64,000 nucleotides of DNA, taken from the NCBI RefSeq assembly GCF_005280655.1, contig NZ_CP040058.1, positions 157,001 to 221,000 on the forward strand, written 5' to 3'. Below the pieces are notes generated by a model. It saw nothing but the letters and a program-made list of their open reading frames with translations. It was not told the origin of the DNA and did not search any database. A program made the translations under genes and the position numbers. Of this stretch, positions 1-7,499 are shown piece after piece; the first letter of the stretch is position 1; every line of letters begins with the position of its first letter. The stretch is from Anaerostipes rhamnosivorans (lineage in GTDB: Bacteria > Bacillota > Clostridia > Lachnospirales > Lachnospiraceae).

Positions 1-2
1 AG

Positions 3-302
3 CTAGTGGGACATATTGTCATGGGGACCATCAAGCTTTCCAAGCTGATGGATGAGATCCCGGGATTCCCCGCAAAGCTTGCCAACGAGGTTAAGCACTG
101 CATTCTGTCCCATCACGGAGAGCTGGAGTTTGGTTCCCCGAAAAAACCTGCATTGGCAGAGGCGATTGCACTGAGCCAGGCAGATAATTTTGACGCTAAG
201 ATGGAGACATTTTCAGAGATTATCGAGAAAAAACAGGAAGGCCAGGAGTGGTCCGGTTTCCAGCGTTTATTTGATACAAAGATCAGAGAGACATCCATTT
301 AG
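3..302 (+). CDS. HD-domain protein, YhaM-like 3'-5' exoribonuclease (C-terminal part)
   Basis: Only the last ~99 codons are inside the window; the reading frame is open to the left edge, so the gene starts upstream. The visible part carries the back half of an HD phosphohydrolase domain: a conserved HCILSHHGELEFGSP block followed by an ADNFDAK block, where the Asp would complete the metal site. This block is typical of the YhaM/CBF1 group of Firmicutes 3'-5' exoribonucleases, which join an OB-fold to an HD domain and act in RNA/ssDNA turnover; the OB part would lie outside the window. It ends 32 bases before the methyltransferase start in the same orientation, so co-transcription is plausible. 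Family identity is fairly sure; exact substrate is not shown by the sequence. Confidence 0.72.
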   Translation, partial: LVGHIVMGTIKLSKLMDEIPGFPAKLANEVKHCILSHHGELEFGSPKKPALAEAIALSQADNFDAKMETFSEIIEKKQEGQEWSGFQRLFDTKIRETSI

Positions 303-334
303 TCAGACTGGATGGTTATATATAAGAGGTGCCT

Positions 335-1711
335 ATGAAATTTAAAAAGAATCAATTAGTGGAAGTAGAAATTGATGATATGGGCAATGAAGGAGAGGGC
401 ATCGGCCATGCAGACGGCTATGCCCTCTTTTTAAAAGATGCCGTTGTGGGGGACAAGGTCCTGGCCCGCATCATCAAAACAAAGAAGAATTATGGATTTG
501 CCAGAGTAGAAAAACTTTTGGAGCCCTCCCCTGACCGGGTAGAGCCAAGATGTCCGTCCGCTCGTCCGTGCGGTGGATGTACTCTCCAGCATCTGTCCTA
601 TGAAAAGCAGCTGGAGTATAAGTTTAACAAGGTGAAGAATTGTCTGGAGCGGATCGGCGGGATTGAAAATGCCGCTTCTTTAATGGAGCCGATCTACGGA
701 ATGGACGAGCCTTATTATTACCGCAACAAGGCCCAATTCCCAGTGGGACGCAACAAGGACGGAAAGTTAATCACCGGATTTTATGCTGGAAGAACCCACT
801 CCATCATTGACTGTATCCACTGCTCGATCCAGCATCCAGTAAATGAGGAAATACTCACTAAGGTTCTGGAATATATGGAGAAGCATCACGTGGAACCTTA
901 TGATGAAGAGCGGCATAAAGGGCTGGTGCGCCATATTATGACCCGAGTTGGGTTTGTGACAGGAGAAATTATGGTCTGTCTTGTGGTAAATGGAAGCAAA
1001 AAGGACCTGTCGCACCTTTCGGAACTTGTGGATTCTTTAAAAGAGATTGACGGGATGACAAGCATCTGCGTCAACAGCAACCGGGAGAAGACGAACCGAA
1101 TCCTGGGGAACAAAGTAGAAGAAGTCTATGGGCCGGCTTATATCTATGATTATATTGGAAATGTGAAATATCAGATTGGGCCGCTGTCTTTTTTCCAGGT
1201 GAATCCGAGACAGACGAAAGTGCTGTATGAGAAGGCACTAGAATATGCCGGACTCTGCGGGGATGAGACTGTGTGGGATCTTTACTGCGGTATCGGTACG
1301 ATTTCTCTGTTTTTGGCACAGAAAGCAAAACAGGTTTACGGAGTTGAGATCGTAAAAGAAGCGATTGAGGATGCAAGATTGAATGCTGATATGAACCATA
1401 TGGAAAATGTTCAGTTCTTTGTGGGGAAAGCGGAAGAAGTTCTGCCCCGGGAGTATGAAAAGAACGGGGTTTATGCAGATGTAATCGTTGTGGATCCTCC
1501 CAGGAAAGGGTGTGATAAGACACTTTTGGATACTATGGCGGCGATGGGGCCGAAAAGAATTGTTTATGTCAGCTGCGATCCGGGGACCTTGGCTCGGGAT
1601 TTGAAGATGCTGGGGGAGAAACAGTATGAAGTAAGGAAAGTGGCGGTTGTGGATCAGTTTGGGTGCACATCTCATGTTGAAACCGCCGTGTTGCTGGTGC
1701 GAAAACCTTGA
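335..1711 (+). CDS. rlmD: 23S rRNA (uracil-C5)-methyltransferase, RlmD/RlmCD type
   Basis: Predicted 458-residue SAM-dependent enzyme that methylates C5 of a uridine in 23S rRNA. Domains in order: N-terminal TRAM RNA-binding domain (about residues 1-60), a cysteine-rich patch with CGGC that matches the 4Fe-4S site of this family (about 70-85), a central RNA-binding region, and a C-terminal Rossmann methyltransferase with DLYCGIGT (SAM loop), DPPRKGC, the catalytic-cysteine motif SCDPGTLARD, and the terminal SHVETAVLL signature. An in-frame GTG at 329 lies inside the Shine-Dalgarno AAGAGG, so the ATG at 335, five bases after it, is the better start. Length and motif order are normal. Which uridine is modified cannot be told here; Firmicutes often have one dual-specific enzyme. 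Confidence 0.93.
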   Translation: MKFKKNQLVEVEIDDMGNEGEGIGHADGYALFLKDAVVGDKVLARIIKTKKNYGFARVEKLLEPSPDRVEPRCPSARPCGGCTLQHLSYEKQLEYKFNKVKNCLERIGGIENAASLMEPIYGMDEPYYYRNKAQFPVGRNKDGKLITGFYAGRTHSIIDCIHCSIQHPVNEEILTKVLEYMEKHHVEPYDEERHKGLVRHIMTRVGFVTGEIMVCLVVNGSKKDLSHLSELVDSLKEIDGMTSICVNSNREKTNRILGNKVEEVYGPAYIYDYIGNVKYQIGPLSFFQVNPRQTKVLYEKALEYAGLCGDETVWDLYCGIGTISLFLAQKAKQVYGVEIVKEAIEDARLNADMNHMENVQFFVGKAEEVLPREYEKNGVYADVIVVDPPRKGCDKTLLDTMAAMGPKRIVYVSCDPGTLARDLKMLGEKQYEVRKVAVVDQFGCTSHVETAVLLVRKP

Positions 1712-1961
1712 TTCTACGGGCGTTTGTGGGATTGTTTGGAGAAAATGGAGTTGTGTTTTCCGAGAGGTAAGATGGATAAGCTCCCGCAGATAGGGGGACG
1801 GGGTAATGCCATGTGAGTATGAGAAATGAGTTTTGTTTTGTGGAAAGATACCACGAGGCAAAACCCATACTTTGTGGCGATATTAAAGGTTGCAGTTAAA
1901 TATTGTTGTAATATTTTTCCGGTATGTATTTTATTACATTGGGGAAAATGGAGAAATATAA

Positions 1962-2915
1962 ATGAAGATATGGATTGAAATGAGCCGGGATATAGAACAT
2001 GGTGGTAATGAATGGGGATTTACAGAATGTATATGGGCACCGACGTATAAGAAGGGCAAAGCCGGAAATAAGTCGTGGCTATTTTGGGAGAATGTAAATA
2101 GGGTGAAATCTGGTGACTTTATTATTCATCTTAGAGGTAAAGGGAAAGAGGCAGAAATTGTTGGGTGTTCTATTGCCAAAACAGATGGTTATAGGACTGA
2201 AGAACGCCCACCTATCGCTGGCGGATGGGACTATTGTAATAGTTTTTATAGAGCAACATTAACTGATTTTTTTAGATTTAAAAATTCTATTAATCTTTAT
2301 CAGTTGTTTTTTGACAAAGAAATAGATTTAAAAAACTACTATGAGAAAAAAAGTAAGCCTAAGAACTTATTTTTTACAATACAATCTGGTAGACTGCAAT
2401 GCTTAAATGGCGGATATCTTTCAGAGGTTGATGAAGCTCTTTTGGAAATAATATTAGATGGTGTACAAAAGTTTACTGATGAGTCTGTTTTTATTGGTGT
2501 ATCAGTATCGACATCTACGATCTTAAAACAAATTAAAGCGCGAGTTGGGCATGATCGCTTTGCAACAAATGTAAAAAATAATTATAATAATCGGTGCTGT
2601 TTTCCGGGATGTAAGATTGCAGACAAAGAATTTTTGGTTGCTTCTCACATTGCAAGATGGGCGGATAACACTAATAAGCGAGGAGATACTTCAAATGGAC
2701 TATGCCTATGCCCTATTCATGATAAAGCTTTTGAAATAGGATATTTTTCATTGGATGATAATCTTAGAGTATGTGTAGAAAAGAGAATTGATCATAGTCA
2801 AATATTTAAGGAATACATTTCCAAGTTTGTAGGCATGCCAATATCTAAAGGTCATATTGAGCCAGATCGCGAAGCCCTAAGAGAGCATAGAAAAAGATGT
2901 AATATCTCGGAATAG
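1962..2915 (+). CDS. EVE-like domain plus HNH endonuclease (probable modification-dependent restriction enzyme)
   Basis: 317-residue protein. The N-terminal half (about 1-150) has the spaced tryptophans and the VKSGDFIIH strand expected of an EVE/PUA-superfamily domain, the fold that flips out and reads modified bases. The C-terminal part (about 205-270) is an HNH_2-type nuclease: two Cys near FPGCK, SHIARW, then SNGLCLCPIHDKAFE, giving the His-Asn-His/Cys metal site. The combination resembles type IV restriction enzymes that cut modified DNA. It stands alone, is more AT-rich than its neighbours, and is followed by remains of other defence genes, so it is probably acquired. A second protein of the same architecture lies at 6482-7453. 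The HNH call is firm; the modified-base reading is inferred from fold-like features. Confidence 0.72.
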   Translation: MKIWIEMSRDIEHGGNEWGFTECIWAPTYKKGKAGNKSWLFWENVNRVKSGDFIIHLRGKGKEAEIVGCSIAKTDGYRTEERPPIAGGWDYCNSFYRATLTDFFRFKNSINLYQLFFDKEIDLKNYYEKKSKPKNLFFTIQSGRLQCLNGGYLSEVDEALLEIILDGVQKFTDESVFIGVSVSTSTILKQIKARVGHDRFATNVKNNYNNRCCFPGCKIADKEFLVASHIARWADNTNKRGDTSNGLCLCPIHDKAFEIGYFSLDDNLRVCVEKRIDHSQIFKEYISKFVGMPISKGHIEPDREALREHRKRCNISE

Positions 2916-2947
2916 AATTGATAATTATTATATACATAATCAAATAA

Positions 2948-3629
2948 ATTGGAAAGAGTATTGTGGAACAGCAGGGTGGTTATGAAGAAGCAGAATATGG
3001 AAGCAGATTAATAGCGGAATTATACAAAACAGATGACGATAGATTTTGGCAAAGGTTTCACGCCGACTAATCTTAAATATATGATATAGTTTTATCTGAC
3101 CTTTCCAAATAGCCACGCACTGCGTGGCGAATTGAGTTGGACACATTACCGCCTGCTCTTGCGCGTGGAAAATGAAAAAGCCCGTGAGTTCTATACAGAA
3201 GAGGCCATAAAATCGAATTGGAGTACACGGCAGTTGGAAAGACAAATTAATTCTTTCTTTTATGAAAGGTTGTTGTCCAGCCAAAATAAAGAAAAAGTTT
3301 CAGAGGAAATACAGAAATTGGAGCCCACAAAAGTGCCAGAGAATGTTATCCGCGATCCATATGTATTAGAGTTTCTGGGATTAAGCCCGAATGATGATTT
3401 TTATGAGAGTGATCTTGAAGAAGTATTGAATTAGGGAGATAACCCACCGATAGGAATTGTTCTTTGTGCGGATAAAAGTGAATCTGTGGTAAAGTATACA
3501 TTGCCAGAAAATGAAACACAGATTTTTACGTCAAAGTATAAGCTATATCTTCCAAGCGAAGAAGAACTGTCACAGGAATTGCAAAGAGAGTACCGGGCAT
3601 TGGAAAATGATAAAGAAAAATCAAAATAA
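2948..3629 (+). pseudogene. decayed DUF1016/YhcG-family PD-(D/E)XK nuclease
   Basis: Fragments of one DUF1016 protein can be read across two frames. From 2948 the first frame gives VEQQGGYEEAEYGSRLIAEL. Near 3040 the frame shifts to FGKGFTPTNLKYM, then a TAG at 3087 interrupts before FYLTFPNS and ELSWTHYRLLLRVEN, the family's best known motif. That frame runs to DPYVLEFLGL and a second TAG at 3432. Immediately after it, in frame, comes the family's C-terminal GDNPPIGIVLCADKS block and YKLYLPSEEEL. The roughly 100 residues that normally lie between, containing the PD-(D/E)XK catalytic core, are absent. So the gene is 5'-truncated, frameshifted, stopped twice and missing its active site. Such proteins are often linked to restriction-modification and defence loci. 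Confidence 0.85.
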
Positions 3630-3710
3630 CCTTACTTGAATAAAATTTAATTTTTGTGGGAGGGATAAATTTATTCATAAAGGAGTAATTTTTATTAAAA
3701 TGGGGTAAGA

Positions 3711-3739
3711 GGGGTTAAATTAACGAAGTAATTTACCCC
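3711..3739. other. AT-rich hairpin in the gap between two dead defence genes
   Basis: GGGGTTAAATTA and TAATTTACCCC can pair with a six-base loop and one bulge. No clear T-tract follows, so it is not a convincing terminator. The 439-base gap from 3630 to 4068 otherwise holds a short protein tail (3755-3862) and the promoter of the AbiE-type antitoxin. Confidence 0.35.
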
Positions 3740-3754
3740 ACCAGTATGTTATGA

Positions 3755-3862
3755 AAAAAGGATGGGGAAAGAATAGACATTGAAATGACCGTAGATAGGG
3801 AAGATGTGTCGGAGAAAGTAGAAGCGATAAAGGATGCGTTTAAGCATTTTGAAGTCATCTAA
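3755..3862 (+). pseudogene. C-terminal tail of an unrecognised lost gene
   Basis: A 35-codon open stretch directly follows an in-frame TGA at 3752. It reads as a normal soluble protein tail (TVDREDVSEKVEAIKDAF) and ends in TAA at 3860. There is no start codon with a ribosome site that would make it a gene by itself, and I do not recognise the family. It sits among other degraded defence genes and is best seen as debris from an earlier insertion or deletion. Confidence 0.3.
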
Positions 3863-3970
3863 AAATATGAGTGTATCATTAGAAATAGTGGTACGCTTTC
3901 TTTTTTATGAATTTGTTTTTCGCTGACCAATCTTTATATTAAACTACCTTATAAATAGAATTAGAAGTGT

Positions 3971-4023
3971 CACTTTACTATTATTGACTCAAACAAAAGA
4001 ATCAAATATAATATAGTAAAGTG
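3971..4023 (+). promoter_or_regulatory. sigma-A promoter of the AbiE antitoxin gene framed by an inverted repeat
   Basis: TTGACT (3984-3989) and TATAAT (4007-4012) are separated by exactly 17 bases. A perfect 10-base inverted repeat encloses this promoter: CACTTTACTA at 3971-3980 and TAGTAAAGTG at 4014-4023, one arm just upstream of -35 and the other just downstream of -10. AbiEi antitoxins are known to repress their own promoters by binding inverted repeats cooperatively, so these arms are the likely AbiEi sites. The promoter and repeat are seen directly; the binding is inference. Confidence 0.75.
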
Positions 4024-4068
4024 CCTAATTGTTAATTTAATAAAGGGCAATTCAATAGAGGTGAAGAT

Positions 4069-4677
4069 ATGCTTCAGAATAAAGATATTGAAACTTTGAG
4101 AGTGTTGTTTAGCAGTCATAATTATGTTATGACTACTGCGGAACTTACAGCCTCAAAGTTATACTATGCAGATATAAAACGACTTTTAGACGAAGGATTG
4201 ATTGAAAGAGTCAGGCGAGGTTACTATCACTGGGCTCAGGATTGCGGAGAAAGTGAAGTTGTCATTATCAATCGATTGTTTCCCGATGCAGTGCTTTGTA
4301 TGGAGACCGCCCTATTCTATTATAGATACAGTGACAGAAATCCTGCTGAATGGAGCTTTGCAATAGATAAAAATGTTTCTAAGCGTCGAACAAGAATCGA
4401 TTATCCGTTTATAAAGGCATATCGTGTAGAGGCAGGGTTGGTTACGCTAGGCGAAATCGAGGGTGAAATTGATTTTCACAAAGTCCACATTTATGACCGT
4501 GACCGTACTATTTGCGATGTGCTACGAAATATGAAAAAGATGGATATGGAGATTTTTAATAAAGCGGTGCAGGGCTATGTAAAAGACCCGAAAAAGAATA
4601 TACCGAATCTTATGGAATATGCGAAAGTTCTGCGTGTACAAAAGCGTGTAAAAGAATTGATTGGAGTGTGGCTGTGA
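4069..4677 (+). CDS. abiEi: AbiEi-type antitoxin / transcriptional regulator
   Basis: 202-residue protein of the AbiEi family, the antitoxin of type IV toxin-antitoxin pairs with AbiEii nucleotidyltransferases. The N-terminal winged helix-turn-helix (about 1-60) includes MTTAELTASKLYYADIKRLL and ends in RVRRGYYHW; the C-terminal antitoxin domain has LFPDAVLCMETALFYY and YDRDRTICDVLR. Start ATG follows GAGGTGAAGAT. Length and both domains are complete, and the promoter with flanking repeat (3971-4023) is intact. The stop codon overlaps the start of the toxin gene (TGATG at 4675-4679), the usual operon arrangement, but that toxin is a pseudogene. The antitoxin is therefore an orphan that may persist as a DNA-binding protein only. 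Confidence 0.88.
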   Translation: MLQNKDIETLRVLFSSHNYVMTTAELTASKLYYADIKRLLDEGLIERVRRGYYHWAQDCGESEVVIINRLFPDAVLCMETALFYYRYSDRNPAEWSFAIDKNVSKRRTRIDYPFIKAYRVEAGLVTLGEIEGEIDFHKVHIYDRDRTICDVLRNMKKMDMEIFNKAVQGYVKDPKKNIPNLMEYAKVLRVQKRVKELIGVWL

Positions 4678-5446
4678 TGGCAGATATTGCAGCATTAGTA
4701 CTTGGTAAGCTAGAAATAAGGCTAAGACTTGTGGTATCAGTTAACAGCAGTGCCTGTAGCTTTTTATACAGGAGGAATTTTCGAGAAAACCCTCGAAGTC
4801 AGAATATGAGGACTATCTGGTGCTAAAAGGCGGGTTATTCATCTATACTATTACGAACTTTGAAAGCCGAGCTACTATTGATGTTGATTTCCTACTCTGT
4901 GGATATTCAAATTCAATAGATAGTGTTAAAAATATGATCTGTAAAATCATTTACACACCGACAGGCAATGATTATATTAAGATGACTGCAAAAGTTTTGA
5001 GGAGATTTCTCCACAGAGAAAGTATCACGGTATCAGTACACAAATTAGAGGACAGATAAAAAATGTGCGAGTACCTTTTAATGTAGATATAGGTGTGGGA
5101 GATGTTATCGTACCAAAAGCAGAACAGCGTAAAATTAATACGCAGCTTCCAGACTTTGAAGCACCTGTGATAAAAACTTATTCTATTGAAAGTACCATAG
5201 CGGAAAAGTTTGACGCAATTTTGTAACGCTTCGAACTGACAGGCAGAATGAAAGATTTTTACGATATTTATTAACTTTCAAGTACATTCGATTTTGATGG
5301 GGCAAAATTGCAAGCTGCGATCTTTGAGACCTTACAGCGGCGTGGTACATCATACGATAGAGATAGCTTTAAACGGATTGTTGCACTTGCCGATGATAAG
5401 GATATGCAGAAGCGGTTGAAATATTTTTTGAAAACCAAGAAAGAGA
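4677..5446 (+). pseudogene. abiEii: decayed AbiEii nucleotidyltransferase toxin
   Basis: The expected toxin partner can be followed only by switching frames. The start ATG overlaps the antitoxin stop and reads MADIAALVL. The match then moves to frames carrying QEEF, EYEDYLVLKGGLFIYT and RATIDVDFLL (the nucleotidyltransferase fold region). Later it continues as VPFNVDIGVGDVIVPKAEQR, FEAPVIKTYSIESTIAEKFD, a TAA at about 5224, RMKDFYDIY, another stop, and LADDKDMQKR. There are several frameshifts and at least three nonsense codons, and the 3' end runs into the next gene near 5446 without the family's full C-terminus. No functional toxin can be made. Confidence 0.85.
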
Positions 5447-5452
5447 GATATT

Positions 5453-5941
5453 ATGGAGATAAGATTCCTAAATCAATCAGATGCCCCAGAATCCGTCAGC
5501 TACATTTACGAAACCAGCTGGAAATACGCATACAAAGATATCATTCCCCAAAGCTATCTTGACAACCTTGAAAAGGGAAAATGGTGCGAGGCCATTAAAA
5601 ATCCTGATTTGTGTTCGTTGATTTTGCTGGATGATGAAAAAATGATTGGAACGGCCTCTTACTGTCCATCAAGATTTATAAGCATGAGCGGATTCGGTGA
5701 AATTGTCTCTCTCTATTTGTTACCGGAATATTGTGGTCAAGGATATGGAAAATTCCTTCTGCGCGCTGCCATTGATGGACTGGCCAAAATGGGATATAAA
5801 AATGTCTTTTTGTGGGTTTTGGAAGAAAACAGGAGTGCGAGATCTTTCTACGAGAAGTTTGGCTTTTACAACAGCGGTGATTGTCTGAAGGATAACATAG
5901 GTGGAAAAGAATTATTGGAATTACGATATATTTATACGTAA
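5453..5941 (+). CDS. GNAT family N-acetyltransferase
   Basis: 162-residue single-domain acetyltransferase. The acetyl-CoA loop is seen as YCGQGYGKFLLRAAI (about residues 95-110), preceded by the strand GEIVSLYLLPEY, and the C-terminal part has the common NRSARSFYEKFGF motif. The ATG at 5453 follows AAGAAAGAGAG. The acceptor substrate cannot be deduced. The gene begins where the homology of the decayed AbiE toxin stops, so the deletion that truncated the toxin may have joined it to this gene. Confidence 0.85.
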   Translation: MEIRFLNQSDAPESVSYIYETSWKYAYKDIIPQSYLDNLEKGKWCEAIKNPDLCSLILLDDEKMIGTASYCPSRFISMSGFGEIVSLYLLPEYCGQGYGKFLLRAAIDGLAKMGYKNVFLWVLEENRSARSFYEKFGFYNSGDCLKDNIGGKELLELRYIYT

Positions 5942-6100
5942 TTGAATGGATTTCTGATCTAATGACTGATGCTCATGTTTTAATTGATACCTATGCAGCC
6001 CAAGTTTATGGAAATTATGAATGAAGCAGATTGAAAAAGGACTCCGGAAGTGAATCCAGACATGAAAAAGTGTACATAGAATCAGAAATGAGGTAAGTAG

Positions 6101-6481
6101 ATGCAAAGGATTATTGCAGCGGCCATAATCAAACATGATAAGGTTTTAATTGCAGAACGTAATTATGGTTCATTAAAAGAATATTGGGAATTTCCGGGTG
6201 GGAAGGTTGAAGGCGATGAAACTGATGAAGAGTGCATCTGTAGGGAAATAAAAGAGGAATTTGGAGTAGACATTCAGGTATCTTCATATCTTGGGCAAGC
6301 AAAATTTCAAATAGAAGAAAATAATTATGAAATCATTTTATATGAGGCAAAGCTGTTGAGCGATCATCTTAGATTGACGGTACACAGTAAAATCAAATGG
6401 GTATCAAGAAATCAATTATTTAAAAATAAATTGGCGCCGGTGGATATTACCTTGGCGACACAATGCTTTGGGGGTGTTTAA
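6101..6481 (+). CDS. Nudix hydrolase, MutT/CTP-pyrophosphohydrolase type
   Basis: 126-residue Nudix protein with a complete catalytic box, GX5EX7REUXEEXGU, seen as GKVEGDE then REIKEEFGV (about residues 38-60), preceded by EYWEFPGG as in MutT-like (d)NTP pyrophosphatases. The predicted activity is hydrolysis of an oxidised or otherwise modified nucleoside triphosphate to the monophosphate. Start ATG follows GAGGTAAGTAG. The stop codon TAA is followed at once by the ATG of the HNH gene with no gap, so the two are almost certainly translated together. That pairing suggests a role linked to modified nucleotides or to the adjacent restriction-like enzyme, which is inference only. Confidence 0.88.
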   Translation: MQRIIAAAIIKHDKVLIAERNYGSLKEYWEFPGGKVEGDETDEECICREIKEEFGVDIQVSSYLGQAKFQIEENNYEIILYEAKLLSDHLRLTVHSKIKWVSRNQLFKNKLAPVDITLATQCFGGV

Positions 6482-7453
6482 ATGAATTATTTTTTTGTGT
6501 TTCAGAATGAAACCTACAAATGGGAACACAGAGGGGGTTATTTATGGGCACCACAGTACGGAAGGATAGGACAACGAGTATCTCATTATGAAACTATGAA
6601 ATCTGTCAAGCAAGGGGATATAATTATCCATAGCTTGAAAAAGAAGATTGTAGCCATAAGCAGAGCAAAAAAAGATGTGTATGCTGCGAAGAAACCTGTA
6701 GAAATAAAAAATCCATGGCAGGATCAAGGATGGCGAGTGGATGTGGATTATATAACCTTTGCGAAGACGATTGAAACCTCAGATTACAAGGATGAACTTT
6801 TAAGACTACGACCTAAGACGAATGCTCCTTTCAATAGAAAAGGTCATGGTAATCCAGGTTATCTTTTTCTGGCAAATAAAGAAATGTACGATTTTTTGTT
6901 ACATAAGATATTAGGAGTTCAGACAGACGATAGTGAAAAACAGAAAATTATTAATCTGTTAAATTTATGCAATGATCTAGGGCAAGAACAAATAGACCTG
7001 CAAATTCAGATGGATTTTGAAGAAGTGAAAGCAACACAATTGACACAACAACAGTTGGCCCGGCACGCAAAGCATTCAAGACCTCCAAAAACTCAGAAAA
7101 CAGAGTCAACTGTATATTATCGCAGTCCGTACATTAGAGAGCTGGTAAAAACTTTTGCAGAAGGTAAATGCCAATTGTGTAAATTAAATGCTCCATTTTA
7201 TGACAAGGACCATAAACCATATTTGGAAGAACATCACATCAAATACTTGTCGGATGGAGGAAGTGATACTATGGATAATGTTGTAGCTATTTGTCCTAAT
7301 TGTCATCGAAAGATTCATATATTGGAAGATGAAGAAGATAGAATGATACTATTCCAAAAGGCAGAAGAGAATCAAAAACGCTATGAAAGACTGCTAAGAT
7401 ATGCAGAGGGTATTGAAGAGTCATCTTGCGGAGCAATGACCGAAAGGATATAA
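6482..7453 (+). CDS. EVE-like domain plus HNH endonuclease, second copy
   Basis: 323-residue protein with the same plan as the one at 1962-2915 but little direct identity. The N-terminal part (about 1-150) has WEHRGGYLWAPQ, VKQGDIIIH and GYLFLANKE, features of an EVE-like modified-base pocket. A linker of charged residues follows. The C-terminal HNH domain (about 229-285) has CQLC, EEHHIKYLSDGGSD, DNVVAICPNCHRKIH, that is, a zinc-ribbon HNH with all key residues. Predicted to cut DNA carrying a modified base. It is fused in transcription and translation to the Nudix gene immediately upstream. Nothing downstream belongs to it; the next gene is a core-like sensor kinase. Confidence 0.75.
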   Translation: MNYFFVFQNETYKWEHRGGYLWAPQYGRIGQRVSHYETMKSVKQGDIIIHSLKKKIVAISRAKKDVYAAKKPVEIKNPWQDQGWRVDVDYITFAKTIETSDYKDELLRLRPKTNAPFNRKGHGNPGYLFLANKEMYDFLLHKILGVQTDDSEKQKIINLLNLCNDLGQEQIDLQIQMDFEEVKATQLTQQQLARHAKHSRPPKTQKTESTVYYRSPYIRELVKTFAEGKCQLCKLNAPFYDKDHKPYLEEHHIKYLSDGGSDTMDNVVAICPNCHRKIHILEDEEDRMILFQKAEENQKRYERLLRYAEGIEESSCGAMTERI

Positions 7454-7499
7454 TCATCCTATAGTAATGTTTCTGCAGGCAGGCCGAAAGGAGAGCCAG

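Noticed and set aside
1071..1868. Minus-strand open frames over the methyltransferase gene
   Set aside because: Composition is biased and they run opposite a fully conserved enzyme.
1712..1961. Possible small gene or RNA after the methyltransferase
   Set aside because: No frame with a start and ribosome site and no convincing structure; treated as plain intergenic sequence.
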